Origin: Rossellomorea sp. y25
GTDB lineage: Bacteria; Bacillota; Bacilli; Bacillales; Bacillaceae_B
Direction of reading: 5' to 3'
Assembly (NCBI RefSeq): GCF_038049935.1
Contig: NZ_CP145886.1
Coordinates: 682,001 to 746,000, forward strand
DNA: 64,000 bases
In this document: positions 52,168 to 62,027 of the stretch, piece after piece
How the letters are laid out: every line of letters starts with the position of its first letter
How positions within the stretch are numbered: position 1 is the first letter of the stretch
Notes under the pieces: model-generated
What the model was told of the DNA's origin: nothing
The model's database searches: none
Seen by the model: only the letters and a program-made list of their open reading frames with translations
Made by a program: the position numbers and the translations under genes

Positions 52168-54746
52168 ATATCATCAACAAACTGACATTACGGCATCTGA
52201 AAGAAAACAAAAGAAGGACCCTTGTGACCATCACCGGGGTCATCATCTCGGTGTCGATGATCATGGCCGTTGCGACACTCGGCGTCTCATTCCTGGACAT
52301 TATGAAAAGACAATCTATTGCCGACAATGGCGAGTGGCATGTTAAATATCAAAACGTCAGCCCCGAGCAAATCAAAGCAATAGCGAATGACGAGGATACG
52401 GGAAGATTGCTCCTATCCAATGACTTGGGGTATGCAAAGCTCGATGGGGCCAAAATGGAAGATAAGCCCTACTTATTTATAAAAGAATATAATGAAGAAG
52501 GCTTGAAGCAATTTCCGGTCGAGTTGAGTAAAGGCCGCCTGCCATCCGATGAACAGGAAGTGGTCATCTCCGAGGAAATCGCGAATGATGCCGGGGTTCA
52601 GTACAAGATCGGGGACCAGATCAAACTGGCTATCGGGAGCCGGATGATGGAGGGGCAAAGCGAGCCATTGGGACAGAATGACCCGCTCCAAAGGGATGGA
52701 GAAGGCATGAAGGAAAAGCTCGAAGTGAACTCCATGGAGACCTTTACGGTTACGGGCATCATCGAGAGCCCATCATGGGAACCGGCATGGTCTCCGGGCT
52801 ATACGGTGCTCGGCTATATCGATAAGAGTTCCTTGAATAAGTCAGATATGGTGGATGCGGTTGTGGTGTTGGACAAAGTGAAGTCCTCCGTATTTGAGCA
52901 TGCCGAGAAACTGGCAAAAGAGAATGGAATCGAGAAGGTAGCTTTCAATGATGAATTACTACGCTACTACGGTGTGACGGACAATGACAGTCTCCGCTTC
53001 ACTTTGTTCTCCTTACTTGCGATTATCATGGCCGTCATCATCATCGGCTCGGTATCTCTTATTTATAATGCATTTGCCATCAGCGTATCTGAACGATCCA
53101 GACACTTAGGGATGCTTTCGAGCGTGGGGGCGACGAAGAAACAGAAGAGAAATTCCGTCTTTTTCGAAGGGATGGTCATCGGAGTCATCAGCATCCCCCT
53201 TGGTTTATTGGCAGGTGCCTTGGGGATCGGAGTTACCTTTTGGTTTATCAATACCTACATTGACGGGGCATTGGGCATTTCGGAGAGACTTCAGGTTGTC
53301 GTCACACCGTCAACGGTCCTGGTTTCCTGTCTGATTTCAAGCGTGACAATTTTTATTTCCACTTATCTGCCTGCACGAAAAGCCTCGAAGATTTCAGCGA
53401 TCGATGCGATCAGGCAGACGCAGGATATCAAATTGACCGGTAAGGCGGTCAAAACGTCCAAGCTCGTCCGGAAGCTGTTCGGGCTGGAAGCGGAAATCGG
53501 ATTAAAGAATCTGAAACGGAATAAACGACGTTACCATGCGACGATCTTTTCCCTGGTGATCAGTATCGTTCTCTTCTTATCGGTGTCATTCTTTACAGAT
53601 AACCTGAAGAAATCGGCAGTCATGTCCCAGGAGGGCACGAATTTCGATATTTCCGTATCGGCCAACACGGGGGATACAGAGCCATTGGAAGACTTGGTTC
53701 AACTGGAGGATATCACAGCATACAGCGTCCAAAAAAGTCTGAACCCGACGGTCCTTATTGATAAAGACAAATTTCCACAGGAACTGAAAGACATGATCAA
53801 ACGGGATAACATTCCCCTTGATGATGGACGTTATCAATACTATGTGAACTTACATGGATTGGATGAACAGAGCTTTAAAGACTATGCCAAAAAAGCAGGC
53901 GTAGAACCCGGGATGTTCGACGATCCCAAGAAGCCGACAGCCATCGTCATTGATCAGATTTCCTATCAGGATCCGACGACGGCCAAGTTCATCGAGGCCA
54001 AATCGATCGTAACCGAACCGGGAGACGTCCTCGATTTGATCTTCACGAACTATGATACAGAGAAATCGAAACCTTTGGGATCGTTTACGATCGGCGCCAT
54101 GACAGACCAAGTGCCGATGGGGGTCCGTACCGCAATGATGGGCGGATTGGATGTCATCGTACCAATGGAAACGATGGATGCCTTGATGGATGACGAGATG
54201 AAAAAGCAAGTCCGCAGCCAGTTATATATAAACTGTACCGACCCGATGGAAACCCAGAAAGCCCTTGAAGAAGTGGTGCCATCGAACCTGTATATATACA
54301 ATGTCTATCAAGACAGGCAGCAAGAAGAGCAGCTCATCCTGTTCCTCTCAGTCTTCACATATGGGTTCATCGCACTGATTTCAATGATATCCATCGCGAA
54401 CATCTTCAATACGATTTCAACGAGCATTTCCTTGAGAAAAAGGGAATTCGCCATGCTGAAATCCGTTGGGATGACGCCAAAAGGATTTAATAAAATGATC
54501 AACTATGAAAGCATCTTTTACGGAGTTAAGGCATTGCTGTACGGGCTGCCGATCAGTATCGGTGTCATGTATCTGATCCACAGATCTGTCGGAGAGACCT
54601 TCGATTACGGGTTCGTGCTGCCGTGGATCGATATCCTATCTGTCATCGCGGCGATTTTCATCATCGTCAGCTCGGCCATGCTTTATTCAATCGGAAAGGT
54701 CAAGAAGCAGAATATCATTGAAGGTTTGAAGCAAGAGAATATATAG
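52164..54746 (+). CDS. FtsX-like ABC permease, 860 aa
   Basis: The protein has one N-terminal helix (about residues 18-38), a large outer domain, a helix trio (about 275-400, with ISVSERSRHLGMLSSVGATK between), another helix near 460, a second outer domain and a final helix trio (about 715-845, with SLRKREFAMLKSVGMTPKG). The two KxQ/REF-type coupling segments are typical of FtsX/MacB permeases in a fused, two-domain form. It is larger than BceB (about 650 residues). A role in removal of antimicrobial peptides or other envelope agents is inferred from the linked kinase. Confidence 0.88.
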   Translation: MNIINKLTLRHLKENKRRTLVTITGVIISVSMIMAVATLGVSFLDIMKRQSIADNGEWHVKYQNVSPEQIKAIANDEDTGRLLLSNDLGYAKLDGAKMEDKPYLFIKEYNEEGLKQFPVELSKGRLPSDEQEVVISEEIANDAGVQYKIGDQIKLAIGSRMMEGQSEPLGQNDPLQRDGEGMKEKLEVNSMETFTVTGIIESPSWEPAWSPGYTVLGYIDKSSLNKSDMVDAVVVLDKVKSSVFEHAEKLAKENGIEKVAFNDELLRYYGVTDNDSLRFTLFSLLAIIMAVIIIGSVSLIYNAFAISVSERSRHLGMLSSVGATKKQKRNSVFFEGMVIGVISIPLGLLAGALGIGVTFWFINTYIDGALGISERLQVVVTPSTVLVSCLISSVTIFISTYLPARKASKISAIDAIRQTQDIKLTGKAVKTSKLVRKLFGLEAEIGLKNLKRNKRRYHATIFSLVISIVLFLSVSFFTDNLKKSAVMSQEGTNFDISVSANTGDTEPLEDLVQLEDITAYSVQKSLNPTVLIDKDKFPQELKDMIKRDNIPLDDGRYQYYVNLHGLDEQSFKDYAKKAGVEPGMFDDPKKPTAIVIDQISYQDPTTAKFIEAKSIVTEPGDVLDLIFTNYDTEKSKPLGSFTIGAMTDQVPMGVRTAMMGGLDVIVPMETMDALMDDEMKKQVRSQLYINCTDPMETQKALEEVVPSNLYIYNVYQDRQQEEQLILFLSVFTYGFIALISMISIANIFNTISTSISLRKREFAMLKSVGMTPKGFNKMINYESIFYGVKALLYGLPISIGVMYLIHRSVGETFDYGFVLPWIDILSVIAAIFIIVSSAMLYSIGKVKKQNIIEGLKQENI

Positions 54747-54754
54747 ACGAAAGG

Positions 54755-54787
54755 AGATGGGCTTTTATAGGCTCATCTTTTTTTATG
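54755..54787 (+). terminator. Rho-independent terminator
   Basis: GATGGGC and GGCTCATC pair with one wobble and are followed by seven T residues. Confidence 0.7.
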
Positions 54788-54898
54788 GTAGAAAGAAGGA
54801 AGCCCGGTAATATTTCTTGAAACTCAAATAAAAGAAGGAATTAAGAAAAAGTTGTCAAATCTATTTCAGAAGCACGATATCTGAGGAGGTCATTCCAT

Positions 54899-55369
54899 TT
54901 GAGTATCCCTTTCGAAGTAAAAAGAAACTTTCAGGTTTCAAAAGAAGTAGCATATAGAAGTCTATTAGATCTTGATTCTGCCAAAGACTGGATGCAAGGG
55001 TTGGTGAAAATCGAGCGGATGGATGAAGGGCCGCTCCGTGAAGGCAGTCAGTGGAGGGAAACGAGGAGGATGTTCGGCAAAGAGGCTTCGGAACACTTTG
55101 AGGTAGTGGAGCTTAAAGAGCCTGATAAGATTGTGCTGCGATGCGACGGTACGAAGGGGACGACAGGTAAAGGAGAATTTGTATTTACCTATCTGCTTGC
55201 TTCATCAGGTGATCAAACTGAAGTGACCTTACTTGGAGAAATCAGAGGACTGACCGGCCTGTCAAAATTGTTCGGTAAGCTAATGGCAGGCGTCTTTAAG
55301 AAGGCTTGCGCAAAGGATTTGGATTCATTGAGAGAGTATTTGGAGAAAAATAAAGTGGCAAGCTCCTGA
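54899..55369 (+). CDS. SRPBCC family protein
   Basis: Translation starts at TTG behind GAGGAGGTCATTCCA. The 156-residue protein has the helix-grip pattern of the START/polyketide cyclase-like superfamily: FEVKRNFQVSKEVAYRSLLD, RMDEGPLREGSQWRETRRM and FVFTYLLASSGDQTEVTL, and a long C-terminal helix with LSKLFGKLMAGVFKKACAKD. Such proteins bind hydrophobic ligands. The function is unknown. The promoter of the next gene overlaps its stop codon. Confidence 0.8.
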   Translation: MSIPFEVKRNFQVSKEVAYRSLLDLDSAKDWMQGLVKIERMDEGPLREGSQWRETRRMFGKEASEHFEVVELKEPDKIVLRCDGTKGTTGKGEFVFTYLLASSGDQTEVTLLGEIRGLTGLSKLFGKLMAGVFKKACAKDLDSLREYLEKNKVASS

Positions 55370-55394
55370 CAGTGTCAATCGGAAATGGTATAAT
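55366..55394 (+). promoter_or_regulatory. Sigma-A promoter for EamA gene
   Basis: CTGACA (55366-55371) and TATAAT (55389-55394) are separated by 17 bp. The -35 covers the stop codon of the preceding gene. Confidence 0.65.
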
Positions 55395-55507
55395 CTTTTA
55401 GAAGGAAAGTTAGCGTTAAAAGCAGTCTGTAGTTGATCTCGTACATTTTATTATAATAATAAAACCTTTTTAGGAAGTGGATTTTTATAGAGGCAGCTCT
55501 ATTTTCG

Positions 55508-55543
55508 CCACACAATGTCAATTGACAATTGTGTGGTTTTTTT
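55508..55543 (+). terminator. Intrinsic terminator between promoter and EamA gene, possible attenuator
   Basis: CCACACAAT and ATTGTGTGG form a stem, extended by inner GTC and GAC, followed by seven T residues. It lies about 110 nt after the promoter at 55366-55394 and just 25 bp before the EamA start. It may end the upstream transcript or attenuate EamA. Confidence 0.75.
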
Positions 55544-55567
55544 ATGTGTAGAAAAGGGGGAGAAAAA

Positions 55568-56455
55568 ATGAAAACGTGGCAATATGCATCGATTGTATTT
55601 TTGGGTGGATGCTGTTATGGGATATTATCAACATTTGTCAAACTTGCTTATTCAGCAGGTTTTTCAGTAACAGAGGTAACAGGTGGCCAATATTTATTTG
55701 GAGCTTTGCTTACCTGGGTGCTGGTTCTGTTTACAAAAAAGAAAAGAATACCTTTCAATCAAGCTTTCAAACTATTATTATCTGGAATTCCATTTGGACT
55801 GACAGGTGTGTTCTATTATCAGGCGCTGCAGACACTGAATGCTTCGCTTGCAATCATTTTTCTATTTCAGTTTGTTTGGATCGGAACGCTATTCGAGTGG
55901 ATCTTCTATAAAGAAAAACCAACTAAAGGTAAAATCATCTCAATTGGTATACTAATAATCGGCTCCATTTTAGCTGCAGGTGCATTTGCAAAGAGTGAAG
56001 TTGTTCTATCCTTGCAAGGAACTGCCTGGGGGTTACTTTCGGCTTTGACGTTTACCACTTTTATAACACTCAGCAGTTCTGTCGGAAAAGATTCTCCACC
56101 CGTCTTGAAAAGTGCTTTCCTTTCAACAGGTGGTTTAATTGTCGTATTTTTACTATTTCCACCCACGTTTTTAGTTGATTTACCTACTTTGACGGGGGTC
56201 GCACAGTATGGTTTATTGCTCGGCTTCTTTGGCGTTGCTTTACCACCTCTTTTATTTTCAATCGGCATGCCCCATGTTGGACCAGGACTTGGCACAATCT
56301 TAACTGCTTCTGAACTCCCAGTGGCTGTAACCATGTCCGCTCTAATATTAGCTGAAGTAGTCAGTTTTTCACAATGGGTAGGAGTCGTGATCATTTTATG
56401 TGGAATTGTGCTCGGTAATTTAAAACTGAAAGGTAGAATGAAATCCATCTCATAA
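55568..56455 (+). CDS. EamA/DMT family transporter
   Basis: The start is the ATG behind GGGGGAGAAAAA, giving 295 residues with ten helices in two EamA repeats. GCCYGILSTFVKLAYSAGFS at the first helix and ALQTLNASLAIIFLFQFVWI at the fourth are typical of this family, as is the C-terminal basic tail. It is likely to export a metabolite such as an amino acid or drug; the substrate is unknown. A hairpin terminator stands between its apparent promoter and the start. Confidence 0.85.
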   Translation: MKTWQYASIVFLGGCCYGILSTFVKLAYSAGFSVTEVTGGQYLFGALLTWVLVLFTKKKRIPFNQAFKLLLSGIPFGLTGVFYYQALQTLNASLAIIFLFQFVWIGTLFEWIFYKEKPTKGKIISIGILIIGSILAAGAFAKSEVVLSLQGTAWGLLSALTFTTFITLSSSVGKDSPPVLKSAFLSTGGLIVVFLLFPPTFLVDLPTLTGVAQYGLLLGFFGVALPPLLFSIGMPHVGPGLGTILTASELPVAVTMSALILAEVVSFSQWVGVVIILCGIVLGNLKLKGRMKSIS

Positions 56456-56480
56456 TGAGAGTACAATGAAAAAAAAGAAA

Positions 56481-56540
56481 AGAGGTCCGTCCCTCATTGC
56501 GGTAAAGCTCTACCGTGGTGAGGGACGGACCTTTTTTAAT
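56481..56540 (+). terminator. GGGACGGACCT-family inverted repeat as terminator
   Basis: AGGTCCGTCCCTCA and TGAGGGACGGACCT pair perfectly, with an inner hairpin (GCGGTAAAG and CTACCGT), and are followed by TTTTTT. It ends the EamA transcript. Confidence 0.85.
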
Positions 56541-56872
56541 TTCTCATGATTTCAGGACTTCTTTGAGTTATGAAAGTCTGATTTTAGAGGGAGTTGATAG
56601 TTTGGAGCTTTTTATGCAAAGCATGAAAAATTTAACCGCTACTGTCCAGTAACTTTCATAATTCTGATTGTTATGGATGTGGGTGTGTGAGCTTAATTAC
56701 TTATTTCAATTCACTCATTTCACTCATTGTCTGCATAATCTCCCATATTAAATAAAAAAAGCCAATTCCAAATAAGAGTTTTTTCATAAATTTCACTTAA
56801 TTTTGCTTATATTCTGAATGGTAGGTTCAAAAAAGCGAGAGATAAGACCTGTAGTAACCAGATGGAACATAT

Positions 56873-57332
56873 AAAATTACGTGGGATGTAAAAGAAGATA
56901 GTGACTATCTCGGAAGTTTACTTTGAATCAATGATAGTGGCCCTATATATGATGTAATGGAAAGTGGGGAAAAAGACTTGGTGTTAGCAATTGATAATTT
57001 CTATAATACAGGTTTCGGTTATGCTGGAAATGAGAAGTTACTGCATGCCGGACCATTCATCCAATGGTGGCATGTTACCGGTACAAACGTAAACAAGCCT
57101 GTCAGCATCACAGTCTTCAGTTATAACCGGGTGGGTTGGCATGCAGAGATTTTAGACGCCGAGGCAAAGTGAAAGAATATGCTGATATTGAAAATGAACA
57201 TTCCATTTATGGATTACCGTGGAATCCAAGTTCTGAATATCCTGATGGAGAGTATATGTAACAGTAACTGGTACGGATGATAAAGGTTTCTCCTTAACGT
57301 CTGAACCGGAGACCATAACCGTAAAACACTAA
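56873..57332 (+). pseudogene. Degraded gene for a secreted or envelope protein
   Basis: A frame running KITWDVKEDSDYLGSLL is broken by a TGA, continues INDSGPIYDV and then to HAEILDAEAK, and stops again. The text goes on in a second frame (EYADIENEHSIYGLPWNPSS) and ends in a third (VTVTGTDDKGFSLTSEPETI) at a TAA followed by a terminator. A stop plus two shifts show decay. The beta-rich pattern with Trp, Gly and Thr suggests an extracellular Ig-like domain. No start or signal peptide remains. I cannot name the family. The remaining sequence between 56541 and 56872 shows no gene. Confidence 0.6.
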
Positions 57333-57337
57333 GAAAT

Positions 57338-57368
57338 GATGCCTGTCACCGAATGGTGGCAGGCATTT
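57338..57368 (+). terminator. Rho-independent terminator after degraded gene
   Basis: ATGCCTGTCACC and GGTGGCAGGCAT form the stem around GAAT. The T run is short. Confidence 0.65.
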
Positions 57369-57608
57369 AACATATAGTCAAGTCCTCACTCGAGATTAAG
57401 ATCCACCAACCATGAAAATACCACCACACATTTATCTTACATTACCCCAAATGACAAACAACAAAAATAAGTCTTTAGGACTGCATAAACAAAACTTAAT
57501 TGGTTATATAGAACTGAATCAAATGGATAGGTTCGTACGTGTTGCAGCAGCAAAACCCCGATTTACAGTGTACTAGCACCATGCTAACATTCAAAATGAA
57601 TAGTTCGA

Positions 57609-57663
57609 TTATTCTAAAAAGAATAAAAAAAGGAGTTGACTATCGAAAGGTATTGGCAATAAT
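57609..57663 (+). promoter_or_regulatory. Promoter and dyad upstream of S8 protease
   Basis: TTGACT (57636-57641) and AATAAT (57658-57663) are 16 bp apart. Just upstream TTATTCT (57609-57615) and AGAATAA (57620-57626) form a perfect dyad with a 4-bp centre, a possible regulator site. The protease start is 90 bp after the -10. Confidence 0.5.
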
Positions 57664-57752
57664 TTACTAGTTGCACTGAGTTGTCATTCTGAAAGAGAAA
57701 AAACGTGAATTGTCGGTTTAGATTGAAAAAAGGCTAAAGGGGGAAAATTTAA

Positions 57753-60700
57753 GTGAAGTCTACTACTTTAAAGGGAGTAGCGTCAGCTGCTTTAAGTGCT
57801 AGTTTATTAATGACTCCAATGAGTTCGATGGCTATGGGGTTGGACTACTTGAAAAAGGCTCCAAATGATCAAAAGGGAATATCGGATGTGGAAGTTGCAT
57901 TGAAGGGCCTGACTGAGCAGCAAAGATTGCAGTTTACTAACTTGTATTCAGATAAAACCGCCAAATTGCGTATTTCATCCGATGTCAATCTAAATAATGA
58001 AGAAAACTTGGATATTATCGTTCAGTTTCAAGTAGATCCTGCAGCAGTACAGGTCGCAAAAGAGAAAGCAAAAGGCAAATCCGCTTCAACCCTTCGATTA
58101 GAAGAGGCTCAGGAGAAAGTGGACAAGTCCCATAAAGAATTCAAGGAAAAAATCAACAAAGTAAAATCTGAAAAAAAGAGTAAGATTACAAGAGAATTTA
58201 AAAACGCGTTTAACGGCGTATCAATGACAGTACCAGCAAAAGAGGTACTGGAGCTCATCGAATTGCCAGATGTTAAAGCGGTTTGGGTCGATCAAGAGAT
58301 AAAGCTGGACCTTCCGATAGAAGAAAAAGAAACGATTTCTCCACAGATGAACGATAGTATTCCTTTCTTGGGAGTTGATGGACTCCATGACGAAGGAATC
58401 AATGGGAAAGGGATAAAAATAGGAGTCCTGGATACTGGTATTGATTACAACCACCCCGATTTAGAGGGAGTTTACAAAGGGGGTTATGACTTTGTAGATA
58501 ATGATGATGATCCAATGGAGGCTACATATGAAGAGTGGAAAGGTTTGGATCCTGCTTCATGGCCGGAAACATGGAATGGATCTCCATATTATACATCTCA
58601 TGGCACGCATGTATCTGGGATAATTGCAGGCCAAGGTCAAAATGATTCCGGCCATGCCATAACAGGTGTTGCGAACGGGGTGGATTTATACGGTTATCGT
58701 GTGTTAGGACCATATGGATCGGGATTTACAGGTTCTGTTCTGGCTGGTATTGATAAAGCGGTACAAGATGGGATGGATGTTATTAACCTGTCACTGGGAG
58801 CTACAGTAAATGATCCTCTTTATCCAACATCCGTTGCGTTAAATAATGCGATGATTGCTGGAACAGTAGCGCTGGTAGCTGCAGGAAATGCTGGTCCGAA
58901 TGACTTTACCGTGGGCTCCCCTGGAACATCACCATTAGCCATAACAGTGGGAGCAAGTGACGTTTCTGTCAGTATACCAACTGCAAAAGGCGAACTTGGG
59001 GAAGATTCATTTGCTCTTCAGTTAATGGCCAAGCATTTTGATGACAATATAACCGAATTGTCAAATACATCCCTGGAGGTTGTGGATGCTGGTTTAGGTT
59101 ATGCTGAGGAATTTAACGGGAAAGATTATTCTGGAAAGTTAGCGTTGATTAAACGCGGTTCACTCTCATTTAATGAAAAAATTGCAAACGCAAAAAATGC
59201 TGGAGCAAGTGCAGTCCTCATATGGAATGATGTTGACGGAAAGATTTCACACTATTTCGGTGAAGGAATTGATTACATTCCTGCTTTTACTTTAACGAAG
59301 GAAGAAGGACAAAGACTACAAGATCTTTTAACCGAAGAGAAAATGTTTACATTTAAGGAAATCAGCGAGATCAAAACAGAAGGAGATAAATTAGCGGAAT
59401 TCAGTTCTCGTGGACCAGCTTTAAAAACATACGATATTAAACCAGAAATTACAGCACCAGGGGTTAGTATCTTATCGACCGTACCAGCTTATATAAATGA
59501 TAAGGAAGATACATCAAATTACCAATATGCATATGAAAGATTGTCTGGAACTTCCATGGCCACGCCATATGCCGCTGGTGTTGCTGCCCTGATACTTCAA
59601 AACAATCCTGAATATTCACCATTTGATGTGAAAACGGCATTAATGAATACGGCAGACGACTTAAGTGAAGATTACAGTGTATTTGAAGTAGGTGCCGGCA
59701 GAGTCGACCCAACTAATGCTGTTCATTCTGAAGTGAAGCTTCAAGTAATGGACGAAACGATCTCTTTAGATGAATCTTATAATGAAATTGTCATTGATGA
59801 TATCACAGGAGCCATTGCTTTTGGGTATCATTATAAACAAAAAGATTCATCAACAGCAGATGGGAGAACAGTAGAATTACAGAATAATAGTGACGAAAAG
59901 AAAGATTTTAATGTAAATGTAGAACTATTGTCTTCTGAAATTTCAGGTGCAAATAATGCAGAAACGAATGACATTGTCTTTACTGTAAATGACAAAGTCT
60001 CTGTAGAGGCTAACAGTAAAGTTGAAATGACACCAAGTATCGAAGTGCCGAAAGAAGCAGAGGCAGGAACATATGAAGGCTATATCCATTTCACAAATGC
60101 GGATAACGAACATGAGAAATATCAGATCCCTTTCTCCATCATCGTGGCTGATAGAGGAATAAATTATTCAGTCGATCGACCTGCGTTTGCTTCAGACGCC
60201 AGCATGTATCATGCACATATGAGCGTCCCTGCAACGTTCTTAAATGTCGGTTTGAGAAGTCCGATGGAAACCATGGATTTAGTTGTAAAAGATGGAGACA
60301 CAGGTGAATATCTGGGCTATCTAGGCTGGATTAATACGGAATTCTTAAACGAACAGCTGGGTGTTGACTTTTTAGTACCATTTGTCTTCGGTAGTGGAGC
60401 ATATTACCCATTTACAGGGGACGAAGAAAACCCAATAAGTGAGGAAATGGTGTTGGCGCCTGATGGAGCATATGAACTTGAAATCATCGGGACTAATGAA
60501 GAAGGTGAAATGTTTCAGCCATCAGATTATGTATTCATTGATAATCAAGTGCCGGAAATAACAATGGAAAAAGAGCCCGGCGTTTATGAAATTGAGTACA
60601 ACAAGGATGATGAACAAGGGGTCTCGTGGTTTAATGGAAAGGTCTACGATTCAAACGTAGATGCTATGAAAGAAAAAGGGTTAAAGGAAATAAAAAATAA

Positions 60701-61982
60701 TCGGGACGGGCAATTAAGTCCTGTTGACCAAGGATTGAATACGGTTGTGGGCTATGATAGTAAGGGCTGGGGCTTCCCTACTCATTATTTTACTCCTGAA
60801 GCGGACGGAAGCTTTAAGTTCGGTGTTACTCCAGAAGAAGTAGCTAACGGTCAATACGTTGACTTTGGTTTCTATGGATTTGATGCAGCCACAGCAGGAG
60901 ATCAAAGCAAGGGTATGCATAAATATTACTTCATAGAAAAAGGCGAAAAATATGCTAAGGCTGATCTTGATAAGGACGAACTGTACTTGGGTGATGAAGT
61001 AACTGTGACTTTAACGTTGAAAAATGTTGAGAAGTTCATTGGTGGAGAGTTTAAACTTAGTTATCAAAATTCATATTATGAGTTCGTTGATGCACAAATA
61101 AACCCGGAATTTAAGAAATTCGCAGAAGAAAAGAAATTAAGCACAAGGGTGGAAGTTGGCGAAATCAAACATGACCTATGGGAGGATCAAATCCCTGTTA
61201 GTGCATTTTTAGAAGGGGATTCATTAGAAGGAGCAGATGGCGATATGCCTATTCTGAATGTTACCTTCAAGGTCACGAACGATGAATTTTATGATTATAT
61301 TCCTTCATTTAATTTTACAGAAGCTAAATATCATAAATTGGGGGAAGAGGAAGTTGTACAAGTTCCAGGCTTTATTACAGATCAGTTAGAGATAGTGCCT
61401 AAACAATCTGTTGTCTGGGGATATTTAGGACCTGAAGCATTCCTTCATGAAGAAGGATGGGTAAATGTAGATTTACATGGTAAAGGCGTCGAAATTACTG
61501 CAATCTCACCTGATGGAACTAAATATGAAGGTGAGCTTGTGGAATCATCTAAATCAATATTCGAAATTCACGGTATTCCAGCTTCTGAAGATACCTATAA
61601 GGTAGTGGTGAAAGCACCAGGACACTTTGAATCCCACACGACCGTTACTGTAGGTGAAGTGGTTAATGGCGAGGTATTGGGAATAAAAGAAAGAATGTAT
61701 CCGGGATTGCAATTAGCTGGTGATGTTAATGGTGATCATGTCATTGATATCAAGGATGCTTTTTTCTTGAAAAATCATATCAATAAGCCAGGAGAAAGAC
61801 CATTAAAAGCAGATATTAACCAAGATGGAGCTATTGATGCTACCGACATGTCATTTGTCGTGAACAACTATTTAAAAGTGAATGAAATGGTAGACAATGC
61901 CCCATCCCCTACAGAAAAGCACGGGGGGAAATCGCTTGAAGATATTCTTAAAGAGGTAGGTTTAAGTGATTTATTAAATTAG
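57753..61982 (+). CDS. Secreted S8 (subtilisin-like) serine protease with PA, cohesin-like and dockerin-like domains, 1409 aa
   Basis: Translation starts at GTG behind AAAGGGGGAAAATTTAA. A signal peptide (about 1-27, ending SSMAMG) is followed by an I9-type propeptide with a charged coiled region. The catalytic domain has Asp227 (GVLDTGIDYNHPDL), His283 (SHGTHVSGI), oxyanion Asn379 (AAGNAGPN) and Ser601 (GTSMATPYAAGV), with a PA domain inserted at about 420-545, as in Vpr-type proteases. After Fn3-like parts, residues about 1065-1170 look like a cohesin and about 1320-1380 like a type I dockerin with two calcium loops (DVNGDHVIDIKD and DINQDGAIDATD). It is much longer than B. subtilis Vpr (about 800 residues). 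There is no sortase motif. Confidence 0.9.
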   Translation: MKSTTLKGVASAALSASLLMTPMSSMAMGLDYLKKAPNDQKGISDVEVALKGLTEQQRLQFTNLYSDKTAKLRISSDVNLNNEENLDIIVQFQVDPAAVQVAKEKAKGKSASTLRLEEAQEKVDKSHKEFKEKINKVKSEKKSKITREFKNAFNGVSMTVPAKEVLELIELPDVKAVWVDQEIKLDLPIEEKETISPQMNDSIPFLGVDGLHDEGINGKGIKIGVLDTGIDYNHPDLEGVYKGGYDFVDNDDDPMEATYEEWKGLDPASWPETWNGSPYYTSHGTHVSGIIAGQGQNDSGHAITGVANGVDLYGYRVLGPYGSGFTGSVLAGIDKAVQDGMDVINLSLGATVNDPLYPTSVALNNAMIAGTVALVAAGNAGPNDFTVGSPGTSPLAITVGASDVSVSIPTAKGELGEDSFALQLMAKHFDDNITELSNTSLEVVDAGLGYAEEFNGKDYSGKLALIKRGSLSFNEKIANAKNAGASAVLIWNDVDGKISHYFGEGIDYIPAFTLTKEEGQRLQDLLTEEKMFTFKEISEIKTEGDKLAEFSSRGPALKTYDIKPEITAPGVSILSTVPAYINDKEDTSNYQYAYERLSGTSMATPYAAGVAALILQNNPEYSPFDVKTALMNTADDLSEDYSVFEVGAGRVDPTNAVHSEVKLQVMDETISLDESYNEIVIDDITGAIAFGYHYKQKDSSTADGRTVELQNNSDEKKDFNVNVELLSSEISGANNAETNDIVFTVNDKVSVEANSKVEMTPSIEVPKEAEAGTYEGYIHFTNADNEHEKYQIPFSIIVADRGINYSVDRPAFASDASMYHAHMSVPATFLNVGLRSPMETMDLVVKDGDTGEYLGYLGWINTEFLNEQLGVDFLVPFVFGSGAYYPFTGDEENPISEEMVLAPDGAYELEIIGTNEEGEMFQPSDYVFIDNQVPEITMEKEPGVYEIEYNKDDEQGVSWFNGKVYDSNVDAMKEKGLKEIKNNRDGQLSPVDQGLNTVVGYDSKGWGFPTHYFTPEADGSFKFGVTPEEVANGQYVDFGFYGFDAATAGDQSKGMHKYYFIEKGEKYAKADLDKDELYLGDEVTVTLTLKNVEKFIGGEFKLSYQNSYYEFVDAQINPEFKKFAEEKKLSTRVEVGEIKHDLWEDQIPVSAFLEGDSLEGADGDMPILNVTFKVTNDEFYDYIPSFNFTEAKYHKLGEEEVVQVPGFITDQLEIVPKQSVVWGYLGPEAFLHEEGWVNVDLHGKGVEITAISPDGTKYEGELVESSKSIFEIHGIPASEDTYKVVVKAPGHFESHTTVTVGEVVNGEVLGIKERMYPGLQLAGDVNGDHVIDIKDAFFLKNHINKPGERPLKADINQDGAIDATDMSFVVNNYLKVNEMVDNAPSPTEKHGGKSLEDILKEVGLSDLLN

Positions 61983-61998
61983 TAGAAATATCAAATGA

Positions 61999-62027
61999 AT
62001 AGGGCCCATTTTGGGCCCTATTTTCAA
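61999..62027 (+). terminator. Rho-independent terminator after S8 protease
   Basis: AATAGGGCCCA and TGGGCCCTATT form a strong stem followed by TTTC. Confidence 0.85.

Noticed and set aside
56541..56872. Possible gene between the EamA terminator and the degraded gene
   Set aside because: All frames contain frequent stops and no ribosome binding site is present.
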